Shown here: in pieces, positions 50,955 to 60,662 of the stretch
Layout of the letters: every line of letters begins with the position of its first letter
Numbering within the stretch: position 1 is the stretch's first letter
Assembly: GCA_035236585.1 (NCBI GenBank)
Contig: CP141127.1
Coordinates: 72,149,495 to 72,213,494, forward strand
Direction of reading: 5' to 3'
Length of the DNA: 64,000 nt
From: Warburgia ugandensis
Lineage: Eukaryota; Streptophyta; Magnoliopsida; Canellales; Canellaceae
Position numbers and translations under genes: made by a program
The notes under the pieces: generated by a model
What the model was told of the DNA's origin: nothing
The model's database searches: none
What the model saw: only the letters and a program-made list of their open reading frames with translations

Positions 50955-52010
50955 TAGATGCACATAGAGATTTTGAATTTTCTTGAGTTAAACAAAAAAA
51001 AACTAAAAAAAAAAGTTTTTAAAGTAGAGATCCCTTACTATGATGAGAACTAGATGTTCAGAATTTAATAACTATACTATTTTCACCTCTTAATGGGAAT
51101 GCATATCATTAGTTTTGCATATCATTCATGTGTTAAAACATTTTATGAAAGTTAATTCTCAGAAACCATTTACACATAGTACATAATCAAGACTAATATA
51201 GAGGGATGACTTAGAGACCCTAAAGAAAACTGGAGGAGACCTATAACGTAGTGAGTTTAGTGATTATCTTCTTCCAGAGGGTTATAAGTAATTCCATAAT
51301 TTCTTCAGCATACATACATTAGTGTGATCTTGTTGTCCTTATTTTGGTTAAACATCAAGAATAAATAGGAGTAATAGCTTTAATTCTAGAAAAATTATTG
51401 AATCTAATAAGCTTTAGAAAACTTAGGAAATGATATAAGTCATCCTTGCTCAACCCAGAGACATAAAGCTTACTCAGTATATTATACCACTAGTTAGCTC
51501 CTTTGAGCCTATGATTAAGCCTTTTCTTTCTTAACCCAACTCACCTTAACCCAGAATAAGTTAGAAAATAAATATCTATTACCCATTTTCAAAATGAGTA
51601 GAGTTAGTAGTAAAAGTTCAAAAATAGAACACAATGTTAAAGAAGTGAGAAAATTTGAGTAGTCTTTCTTCTAAAGAAAACAAAGAAAAAAAAAATTAAA
51701 AGAGAAAGAGAGAGACAAAAATATGAGAGATATATTCAGTTCAAATATGAACCCAAAAGAAAAGTGTCCTTGCAGACATTCATTAAAGACATCTACTCAA
51801 TTTTACACCTTTGAAACCTTTATACCCTTCTCTTATGAACCTATCCTAAGCTTATGTTTCGTCCTAGTTAAAGACCTATTGATTTTAGGTGGACATAACC
51901 ATATAGAGGAGATAAAAAGAAGGAATTAAGGTAAAAGACCCCTGATATTCTTGGTGATAACGTCCACTCTTATGGATCACTTTCATTTGTCTCATGAGCA
52001 TTTAAAAGAA
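50955..52010 (+). mobile_element. Element D 3' noncoding region
   Basis: AT-rich sequence between the polypurine tract and the right LTR copy. The frame at 51723-51929 has no recognisable domain. Confidence 0.5.
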
Positions 52011-52481
52011 TTATTTACTACCTCTAATCTTCAATATGATATTCAAAAATCAGATCTAAGCCATTAAAATCATAAATCATTAATTACTTTAGATTTGTAA
52101 ATTTTTAAAGAATCTGACCAATTAAATTCATGGATCTTTAATCAGAGACATTAAAAAGAGATTTATAAGGATGGATAGAAGCTTTTTATTTCAGAAGTGA
52201 GGAAATTGGTAGTGATAAGGTTAAGGAAAATAAAATTTTCTTATTTCTTAGTTTAATTTCTATCTTTTTAAGTTAGTTATGCAATTTCTAGTAGTTTCCA
52301 TTAATTACACTAGATCTAAATTCTTATTTCTCTGATATTTATTTTTTTCATTTAATGTAAATTTTAAAATAATTAAATTTTATTCAAAATTCTAATTTCT
52401 TAAAGCACGTCCCTGCGGGATCAACTTGTACTTGAATTAGTTATACCACAATAGCACATGCACTTGCGAAAAACATCAACA
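52011..52481 (+). repeat. Element D right LTR copy (short)
   Basis: Matches 47540-48009 (for example CTTCAATATGATATT, TAAATTTTTAAAGAATCTGACC, AAGCACGTCCCT) and ends AACATCAACA before the CTCAC duplication. About 470 bp. Confidence 0.85.
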
Positions 52482-52700
52482 CTCACCAATCTCTTACCCT
52501 CTACTATTGTATTGGACAATTTCTGTAATTCTCTTTGACTTTCTCTTGATAACCTTTTCTATTGTTGTTCACCCTCTGCCCTTCATTTTTGGAGTAGTGC
52601 TCATGTTGGCCTCTTGTTCATGCTCTTCAATGTGGCTATAATCTTTAATTTGATGTTCTTCTAAAACACTCAATGATATTAATTAGAACAATGACATAAA

Positions 52701-53430
52701 AAAAGGCTATGCAATGCATTTAAAGAAACCAAACTAATGTCCCTGATAAACATAGTTCAAGTAAAAAAATAATTAAAGGAGACTCCGTCTCCATCCATTC
52801 ACATAAACATACAATATCTAACATATGTGACAAACTAGCCTTAAGGAAAACAGATAAAGGATGCATGAAAAGTATTTGCCTGCTCAATATAGATATTTGT
52901 AAAAGGGCTACAAATCCCATAGACCTTTCAATAGTCTTTAACTCCACTGGTTCGAGTTCACATCTCTTACTGGGTGAAGTTATTCACAAGTAGTGATAAG
53001 CTTAACTTATGTTAGATGTTCATCTATATATGTACATGTGCACAATTCATGTACCAAATTCCATCCAATAAAGTTTATGATTCATGTAAGTTTCTCTTAA
53101 TTATTTGCATGCTTGAAGTTCAATAAAATTTTCGTCTTATGATCATGTCTCATGTCTTGGATCACATGCACCATGTCATTTCATGCCTTGTTTGATTTAA
53201 GTTTTATGAGTATCTTACTTTTGAAATTCTACCTTTCATGAGTCATACATAATTTAGAGAAGTCCGTACACTTTATTTACTTGATTTCTTACGAACCAAT
53301 TTAGCTTTCTAGATAGTTTAGTTACTATTTTGGTTAAATGAATACCTCAAAAGCTAAGATTTTCACATGAATCACTTAATTCTCTACAGAAAACCATGAA
53401 AATTAGACACTAAGAATAAATTAATCAACA
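52701..53430. other. CACTA sequence between repeats and second gene
   Basis: AT-rich, with no recognisable exon. The minus frame at 52720-52947 has no domain. The word GGTTCGAGTTC near 52949 resembles a pol III B box but has no partner. Confidence 0.35.
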
Positions 53431-53437
53431 GTAGTAA

Positions 53438-54110
53438 ATGGAGGCACCCCTCCACCCACTGCTCGGATCCCTCCTCACCTTGGTTGCACCTCTCCCCTCT
53501 TTGGTACCCCACCTGAACCCCCTCCCCCTTCTTCAATCCCCACAAGAAACCCCTCCCCCCTCTCCGGTCCCCACCCGAATCCCCACCTCGTCCCCTCTTC
53601 AGCACCCCACCCAAACTCTCACCACACCTCCTCTCTCATACCCCACCCCCATCTCCCCTCTCTTCGCTACCCCACCCAAACCCCCACCTCCCCTCTCTTC
53701 GAGCCTCACTCAAAATCCCTCCCCTGCCTCCTACCTCCTGCCTCCCCCTCTCAGGTGCCCACCACCGCCCCCCAACTCCCCTCTCTCAGGTCCTGGCCCA
53801 GACCCCCTCCCCGCCTCCCACCTCCCCCTCTCGGTACCCCACCTGAACCCCCACCCCACCTCCCCCTTCTACAATACCCTACCCTCCCCCTCTCGGTACC
53901 CTACCCGAACAACCCCCCCCCCCCCTTCAAAAACCTAGTTTCCCACCCACCTCGCTGCCCACACCCCCTTGCTAGAACCCAATCCTCCCCTCCACCCCTA
54001 TGTACCCCCCTTTTCTTGTCCGACCACCAAAATTCTCCCTCTTCTCCTCTCCTTCCTCATTCTACTTCTTCTCTTCTTTCTTCTCCCTCATTTCTTCTCT
54101 GGCGTGGGAA
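53438..54110. repeat. C-rich (plus) / G-rich (minus) minisatellite in the CACTA element
   Basis: About 670 bp of imperfect units around CTCTCGGTACCCCACCCGAACCCCC, with unit length varying (roughly 30-60 bp). Extreme strand asymmetry: the element's sense (minus) strand is G-rich with many GGG/GGGG runs. A Pro-rich frame (53438-53938, overlapping 53755-54132) on the plus strand follows from the repeat and is not called a gene. Confidence 0.8.
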
Positions 54111-54855
54111 GTCTATTTTATGGTTTAAATAAGAGTGAATAAATAAGTTGTTTATATATAAAACAACTTTAAAAGTGTACTCTTTTAAAGTCATTTATAT
54201 ATAAAAAAGACTTTAAAAGCTTATACTTTTAAAGATGTTTAAAGAAAAATGACTTTAAAGTAAACACTTTTTTTTAATTTTTTTTATTCAAAATATATAC
54301 ACTTTTTATGTTAGTGCTTCATATATAACAATTAGTTAATTTTAAATAAAAATATATATATTTTCTTGACACTATAAGCTTATAAAGTTTACTTGTGCCA
54401 CAAGATACAGTGATAACCAAAATTATGAACTAAAAATATGTGATAACTAAAGACTTACAAAAATTGTACTAACAAAAGAACATTAAGCAAAACAAGATGG
54501 TAAATTAATTATGAGGTGGGAATGTGGGTGTCCTAGCTTAAATTTTCCTATCCATTTCATGAGCTATATGCAAGTGTGTGTGTGTGTGGGAGAGAGAGTG
54601 TGTGTGTGTGGTTCTTATATTAAAGTTTTCTTGACACTAAATTCACATAAGTAAAACTTTTGTAAATTGTTATTTGATGTACTACATACTTTAAATGTGT
54701 ACACTTTTGAAGTCAACATAGGTTCGTGCATATATTCTTTGTATGCACACATATCTAACTATCAATCCACACACACACACACACACACACAAATATACAC
54801 ACACACATATATAGCTCATGACAAAAGAGCTAATTAAAATTATAAATATGAAATG

Positions 54856-54905
54856 AGGGTTTGAGTTTAGGATTCAAGGTTTAGGGTTCAGGGTTAAGGT
54901 TCAGG
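54856..54905 (+). repeat. Telomere-like GGGTTTA/GGGTTCA tract 1
   Basis: Degenerate 7-mers resembling the plant telomere repeat TTTAGGG (GAGGGTTTGAG, TTTAGGATTCAAGG, TTTAGGGTTCAGGG). It recurs in the next tandem unit. Confidence 0.6.
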
Positions 54906-55271
54906 CATATATGTATGTATGTATGTATGTATTTGATTGACACTAAGCTTCCAAAGTTTACTTACATAAAAGAAATATTGTAGAAAGACTCCTAAAGAAA
55001 AAAAAAAATGTGATAACCAGAGAAGTACAAAAACTGTAGTAATAAAAGAATATTAAACAAAATAAGATGGTAAATTAATTATGAGGTGGGAATGTTGGTG
55101 TGTTAGCTTAAATTTCCCTATCCATTTCATGAGCTATGTGTGTACACTTTTGAAGTCAACATAGGTTCATGCATATATTCTTCGTATGCACATATATATA
55201 TATATATATCAACCCATGTATATATATATATATATCTCATGATAAAATAGTTAATTAAAATTATAAATGTT

Positions 55272-55357
55272 GAATTAGGGTTCAAGGCTCAGGGTTAGGG
55301 TTCGAGTTCAGGGTTTGGGGTTAAGGTTTAGGGCGGGCATAGGGTCAAGGATAGGGT
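55272..55357 (+). repeat. Telomere-like GGGTTTA/GGGTTCA tract 2
   Basis: Longer degenerate tract (TTAGGGTTCAAGG, AGGGTTAGGGTTCG, GGTTTAGGGCGGG) at the equivalent place in the second 0.5-kb unit. Confidence 0.6.
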
Positions 55358-55836
55358 ACTATATACTTAATTTGAAACGAATATATATATATATATATAC
55401 ATGTACGTATTTAATTGACACTAAGCTTCAAAAGTTTACTTGCATCACAAATAGAAAGACTCATAAAGAAATAAAAATATGTGATAACCAAAGAAGTACA
55501 AAAACTGTAGTAATAAAAGAACATTAAGCAAAAACAGATGAATAATTAATTATGATGTGTGTTATATTTTTAAAGTTGTTTTAAAAAAATGACTTTAAAT
55601 GTATTAACTTTTAAAGTCATTTAAAAAAAATGAATTTAAATGTCTTGACTATTAAAGTCATTTTTAAGAAAATGACTTTAAAAGTATACAATATTTTATA
55701 CTTTTTTTTATAATTTTTTAATTCAAAATATATACACCTTTTATGTTAGTACTTCACAATCTAACAAGTAATACACAATGAAACAACCTTTTTTATGATA
55801 GTGAACATTGATTCATGCATTCTTTGTATGCACACA

Positions 55837-55957
55837 CACACACACACATACACCACACACACACAGCTCATTGTCAATATTGATCCATATAGCTCATGAC
55901 AAAAATAGAACTAAAAAGTATAGACATGAAATTATATATATATATATATATATATAT
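55837..55957. repeat. (AC)n and (AT)n microsatellites
   Basis: AC run at 55830-55864 and AT run at 55934-55957, flanking a segment (CTCATGACAAAA) also found near 54816. Confidence 0.75.
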
Positions 55958-56049
55958 TACAACTGGCTAATATGCATATTCCATGTACCTCAAAATATAT
56001 ATTGTTTTCAAACCCAAGAACCTTCCTCACCATTGTCACGCACATAATC

Positions 56050-59000
56050 CTAATTCTCAACAAGTAATGCTTTGATTGATGGGATTGTTTTGGTAATAGA
56101 AGGGTAATTGATTTCAGCATCTCCTAGATCATCTTCCTCATAAAAATCCCTCAGATAGGATGATAAAATTGTTGACCATCTCTTATCACTTTCATCTTGT
56201 ACATAAAATACTTGTTTTGCTTGAGAAACCAAAATAAATTGATCATTTTTATAGCCAATCCTATTGAGGATAACTAATGTCAATCCAAGGGCATCAGTTT
56301 TGATACTGTTGTGTTCCATCCAATCATATTTAAACACAACCACAATTTTGAAAGTATAATCCAAAGCCCAAATCTCTCTTATAACCCCATAATAAATATC
56401 ATCTGCCACTATTGGCCTATTATCCTTTGAACTTGAAAAGAATGTAGCATTGGCAACTAAGCTAACTCCACTATTCTATTGCACTCTTGAGTTATCATGG
56501 TCTTTTATGTAAAAGCAATAACCATTGATGGCATATCTAGCATATTTTATTACTTTTGGTTGTAGTCCCATCACCATCGAGCCCAAGGTTTATGATATAT
56601 CGTTACTTGCTACTTCTCGCTGATATTGAATCTATGTATATTAAGTAAGCCTAAGTAAGATTAATACATACATACATACATACATACATACATACATACA
56701 TACATACATACATACATACATACATACATACATACAGAATGTAGTTTTTTAACTTAAGTGAGATTTCTTTCATTTTACCTTCTTATGTAGTCAATTATTG
56801 AAAGTGCGACAATGGTCAAATTGTAACCACTTCTGTTTCTTTGCATAACTTGGATTCTTTGCCTTTAGTACATCCATGTGTTCACTGTGTACGTACGTAC
56901 ACACACACACACACACACAAATTAATTGAGTAATCATGGAAAATGTAATTAACCATCAATAATTAAATTTTACATAAGTGTGTACATGCATGATCAACTT
57001 ACTCAATGTAAGGTTGGACTCCATCAACATTTTGCAATACATAAAGATGTGTATGGTCCCGTTCTTTACAATCAATGGCCAAACACGACCACTTGATAAA
57101 GGTTTGCCAAACTTAAATCATGAAATGCAACTGATTGTTTCTTTCTTAGGATTCCAATGGAATCCACTCCTACTAAATACTCTGTACAAAACTCCACTGC
57201 TTCCTCTACAATATAACATTCGCCTATACACCCCTCTAGTCAGTTGTGATTACGTACATTACCCTTTTAAAATTTTCATGTACCTCTCAAATGGATAGAT
57301 CCATCGTAAGTAAACTAACCCATAGAGTCTGACCTCATCAATGAGGTGCACTGTTAAGTGTACTATGATGTCAAAGAAGGATGGTGGGAAGATTGTCTCT
57401 AGCTCACATAAAGTTGTCACTTGATGACCTTGAATTACTTGTAATTTTGAAACATCAACCACCTTCTTGCATAAAGCAATAAAGAAGTAGCAAAATTTTG
57501 TAATACCGCCCCTAACTTTGTTAGATAACATAGAATGTATTACTACTGGCAGTTGTTGTTGCATCAATGCATGGAAATCGTGGGACTTCATCCCCAACAA
57601 TTTTAGCTCTTCCATGGAAATAATGTTTTTAAAGTTTGAAGAGTAGCCATCTAGGACTTTGAGCTTGAATAAGGTTCTACACATTATTCTCATTTCCTCT
57701 CTATCGAGAGTATAATTTTCCTTAAACAGGTATGTTTCTCGACTGCCTGTATCTTGAGGGTGCAACCTCCTCTTCAAACCCATGTTTATAAGATCCATTC
57801 AAGCTGCAAGTCCATCCTATGTTTTTCCTGAGATATTAAGCAAGGTATCGGTCAAGTGTTCGCATGCATTCTTCTCAATGTGCATCACATCAAGCACATG
57901 GCACATGTGCAATGATTTTTAATATGGTAGACAAAAAAATATTGATTTCTTCTTCCAACAACTTCTAAACTTACTTTTACCTATACATTTACTTGATTTC
58001 TTCTACATGTTTACTTAATTTCTTCATATTCTTTCCCACAAGACATTAATATTTTCAACCTGCTCCAATACCTAACATCTTTGGAGGTGTCCTTATCTCT
58101 ACACTCCCATTAAATTCTCCCTTCTTAAAATGATATGGATGTTCTCTATGCAGCCATCTTCTGTGCCAAAGGAATGCCATTTTCCTACTATGTTTAAGTC
58201 GTACATCACATGTTTGATCACTACAGATAGGACAAGCACCGTATCCCTTCATAGTGCATCCAAAAAAATTACCATATGAAGGGAAGTCATTTATTGTCCA
58301 CAACAATATAGCCTTTAGGTTGAATGACTTTTTCTTGTATGCATTGTATGCTTCAATGCCTAGGTCCCATAATGTCTCAAGATCATCTATTAAGGGAGAC
58401 AATTACACATCAATGTCATTCCTTAGGTGCTTTGGACCCGATATCAACATAATTAGCATCATGAACTTCCTCTTCATACATAGAGACGGTGTAAGGTTGT
58501 AACAAACTAATATAATATGCCAACAACTATACTTGCTACTCATAGAACCATGAGGATTAATCATATCTACAGATAATGCTAGTCATAGGTTTCTAGGTTC
58601 TTCACCAAAATTAGGCCACATGAGGTCTATGAGCTTCCATGCTAGGCTATATGCTGCATGGCGTGAAATGCTATTAGCTACACTATCATTGGCATGCCAC
58701 ACTAATTTTTTCGTTGTTTCTGTTATATGAAACATTCTTTTGAACCTTGGAATAGGGGGCAAGTACCATAGAACCTTTGTAGCAATGCCTATAATTGTCT
58801 CAGTTGAATTCTTCTTTAACTTCCATCTTGGTTGTCCACAAGTTGGGCATGTAGTTTTGTCCTTGTGCTCCTTCCTATACAAGATGTAATCATTGGGATA
58901 TGCATGTATCTTCTCATACTTCAAACTTAGTGTAGCCATTGTTTTCTTTGCCTCCCATGTGGACCTTGCCAATTTATTATCCTTCAGTAGCATCTTACCC

Positions 59001-59392
59001 ACTACTTTCAAGACTTTTGTAAAACCTTGATCTGATAAACCAAATCTTCATTTCACATTATTAAGTTTTACCACTGCATACATCTTGGTATAATCTTTAC
59101 ACTCAGCATACAACAACTCATCGGCTTCCTCTAATGTTGTCTGAAATTCTTCAAGGTCATCTTGGAAGTCATCATATGCATCTCAAAACATTGGTACAGC
59201 TCTACTACTGTCTCCAACACTTCCTATAGTGTCTTGATCATATATTTCCAGCCTTGTCAAGGGCCTATGCAGAAGTTCTTCTCCATGCCAAATACATGGG
59301 TGGTGACTTTCATTGATTCCATTAAAGCACATGTGTTCTCTCAACACCCCTACAGTTACTTTTGAGATAAACATAAAGATACTAACCAACAC
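56050..59392 (-). pseudogene. CACTA transposase (TNP2/TNPD-like), decayed
   Basis: Minus strand, domains in family order. A Transposase-associated domain lies at 59392-59183 (HMCFNGINESHHPCIWHGEEL). The TNP2 N-part at 59011-58583 has YEKIHAYPNDYILYRKE, a CPTCGQPRWK zinc-ribbon-like word and KVLWYLPPIPRFKR. The TNP2 core at 58582-58055 has PHGSMSSKYSCWHI, SPLIDDLETLW, AILLWTINDFPSYGN, CPICSD. A VMHIEKNAC motif is near 57895-57865. The DUF4218 region at 57798-57259 has GYSSNF, SHDFHALMQQQLPV, FPPSFFDIIVHL, LRWIYPFERYMK. A tail at 57250-57060 has GKPLSSG. DUF4216 at 56409-56050 has YYGVIREIWALDY, LVSQAKQVFYVQD. The length, about 1100 codons, is near the family norm. Two stops lie between 58580 and 58400, and others between 58050 and 57800, so it is inactive. 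It would have bound the termini and cut the element out. Confidence 0.9.
56663..56736. repeat. (ACAT)n microsatellite
   Basis: About 74 bp of near-perfect CATA tetranucleotides between the DUF4216 exon and the upstream transposase sequence, probably intronic. Confidence 0.95.
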
Positions 59393-59800
59393 TCAAAAAT
59401 TAATATTGACCCCGAATTTGTGAAGGTAATTCTAATTCACATAGGTAGGATTTGGTTAAGAGTAGGGAAACAAAAGTCAAGTTTAGTTTTTGGACACAGA
59501 TAATAAACACAAAAAGAAAAGGCACAATGGAAGTTGACAAAATAATTCTTAAAACAGAAGTACAATTGAAGTCGTTTCCATAAAAATGCTTTAAAAGTAT
59601 AGACTTTTAAAGTTGTTTTGTGAAAACAACTTTGATAAATTTTCAATTTTCACATGAAATATATATTTATTTACCTTTTGTACCTTACAAATTTACATAA
59701 ATACACAATGAAACTGATTTTATAACACAATCATATGTATATAGATATAAACAAACACATCAACAAGAAAATCAAATTAATTTTTTTATTATATCTAATG

Positions 59801-60240
59801 TTACTTATATATCAACTGTTTCATACTATTAGATCTTGTCGAGCCAAGATTAAAATAGGCCATAAGTTGATGGTATAACCACAACTCTTCATCAAACCCT
59901 AATTTTGGGTGAGAACCACAAATCGTATAGTTCTCCCCTTCTTCAAAAGTGAGGTGTGAGAGAGAAGTAGTTGTCATTTTCACTGAAATCATACAATTTT
60001 GGTGAAACTAGGATGATCAAACAGATTCTTTAACCCCCATGATATGTAGTGCGAAAACCCACATGATCTACAAAATAAAAACATAGAAAAGTTAGTAACA
60101 AGAAAAGAAACATTCGTGTGATTTAGAAGAAGTTGTGGTTTACTTACAGTTTCTTCCATAACACAAACAGTCAAAATATAAAAATGGAAAGTAAGAAGGG
60201 AAAAAGAGAGTAGCATAAGGCCTAGAGATGAAGTCATCAT
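59801..60240 (-). other. Possible 5' exon pair of a CACTA transcript (inner copy)
   Basis: A minus-strand frame from 60240 (MMTSSLGLMLLSFSLLTFHFYILTV, hydrophobic) reaches a good donor (ACT|GTAAGT, 60147). An acceptor TTTTGTAG lies at 60068, giving an 80-bp intron. A short frame continues at 59992-59801. The equivalent donor in the outer copy (61317-61066) is changed to CTATAACTG. No domain is recognised; it may be untranslated leader. Confidence 0.3.
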
Positions 60241-60608
60241 GCCAAAACCGTGAGAAGAAAAAGATAAAGGAAAAAATGTACATTGACAACTATTTATAAA
60301 TCATCAAAGACTTTAGATGTCATTTAGTGCTAAACAACTTTGAAAATATGTAACTTTTGAAGTTGCTTAGCTCTAAAGGATTTTAAAAGTCCATTCTCGC
60401 TAAATAAACTATTCCTGCTAAATTCATCACGATACTTTTGAAGTCGCTTCCTTAAAACGACTTCAAAAGTTATGCATTTTTAAAGTCATTTTCCTGGAAA
60501 CAACTTTAATAATTTTTAAATTTTTGCAAAAAATATATATTTATTTACCTTTTTTTCATTCCAAATTTACATAAATCACAATGAAACTAATTTTACAACA
60601 CAATCATA

Positions 60609-60615
60609 TGTGTGT

Positions 60616-60660
<45 letters not shown>
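60609..60660. repeat. (GT)n microsatellite
   Basis: About 52 bp of TG dinucleotides with one interruption, absent from the equivalent place in the inner duplicate. Confidence 0.9.

Positions 60661-60662
<2 letters not shown>

Larger units (their letters stand above)
45872..52481 (+). mobile_element. Element D: nonautonomous Athila/Tat-like LTR retroelement, TSD CTCAC
   Basis: Flanked by identical CTCAC copies (45867-45871, 52482-52486). The 5' LTR is 45872-48009 (start TATTAAGTGTTTAATTTTGG, end ATATCAACA) with a TATA box at 46340-46349. The PBS at 48014-48031 (TGCACCGTTATAGGTGAC) is a worn tRNA-Asp type. The leader at 48420-49160 matches that of elements A and B in sense orientation. Gag-like and linker-like sequence lies at 49384-50761, a polypurine tract at 50941-50954, then 3' noncoding sequence and a right LTR copy of about 470 bp ending AACATCAACA at 52481. 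No protease, RT or integrase was seen in the roughly 4-kb interior. The LTR copies share about 90% by eye, so the insertion is not recent. The element is broken. It interrupts the CACTA second gene. Confidence 0.85.
40600..52700 (-). pseudogene. CACTA second gene: Transposase_24 - DUF8039 - Ulp1-like protease, interrupted
   Basis: Minus strand, multi-exon, decayed. At 52690-52490 an N-terminal part reads TIEKVIKRKSKRITEIVQYN, the basic lead-in seen before Transposase_24. After the inserted element D come exon 45830-45748 (SMVPITFEDWRHVP, acceptor CTACAG, donor GTATGT) and exon 45643-45447 (KKMRALQGASKQW, SRLYIMPSIYSDIIDQEP, donor GTATGT). A third piece is near 45385-45290 (KSARGRKVCETNMQHHLSRTSYAL), giving the En/Spm Transposase_24 domain. 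The stretch 44507-44202 (CLLALDSHQKIVVVGSCY, then PVAYHVTWPEALVIP) is a DUF8039-type domain. From 43970 to 43620 and 43560-43470 is the Ulp1 region (FLDPGIISRV, SHWMLCILD); its cysteine part is at 40663-40634 (ECRYYVLRYM). In-frame stops occur, for example two in exon 45643-45447. The usual Asp after HWxL is not evident. The domain set is known from plant CACTA elements, and the role of the protease part is not established. Confidence 0.72.
54120..55700. repeat. 0.5-kb tandem repeats with CACTA subterminal words
   Basis: Three diverged direct copies start near 54363, 54934 and 55406, each opening TTGACACTA(T)AAGCTT..AAAGTTTACTT. They share GTGATAACY.AAGA, AACATTAARCAAAA and ATTATGAGGTGGGAATGT. 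Copies 1 and 2 also share TTTTGAAGTCAACATAGGTTC. The array is bordered by subterminal-type words (54120-54270 and 55570-55690, ACTTTAAAAGT). It contains (TATG)n at 54908-54931, (AC)n at 54768-54810 and AT runs at 55194-55209, 55223-55234 and 55381-55399. Confidence 0.7.

Noticed and set aside
52945-52965. tRNA or SINE promoter (GGTTCGAGTTC)
   Set aside because: Resembles a pol III B box, but I found no A box at a proper distance, no cloverleaf, and no SINE tail.
53438-54132. Pro-rich open frames of 166 and 125 codons
   Set aside because: They follow exactly the C-rich minisatellite, lie antisense to both CACTA genes, and overlap each other in different frames. Composition explains them.
54856-55357. 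True interstitial telomere
   Set aside because: The TTTAGGG-like tracts are short, highly degenerate and repeat with a 0.5-kb transposon unit. They are part of that unit, not a chromosome-fusion scar.
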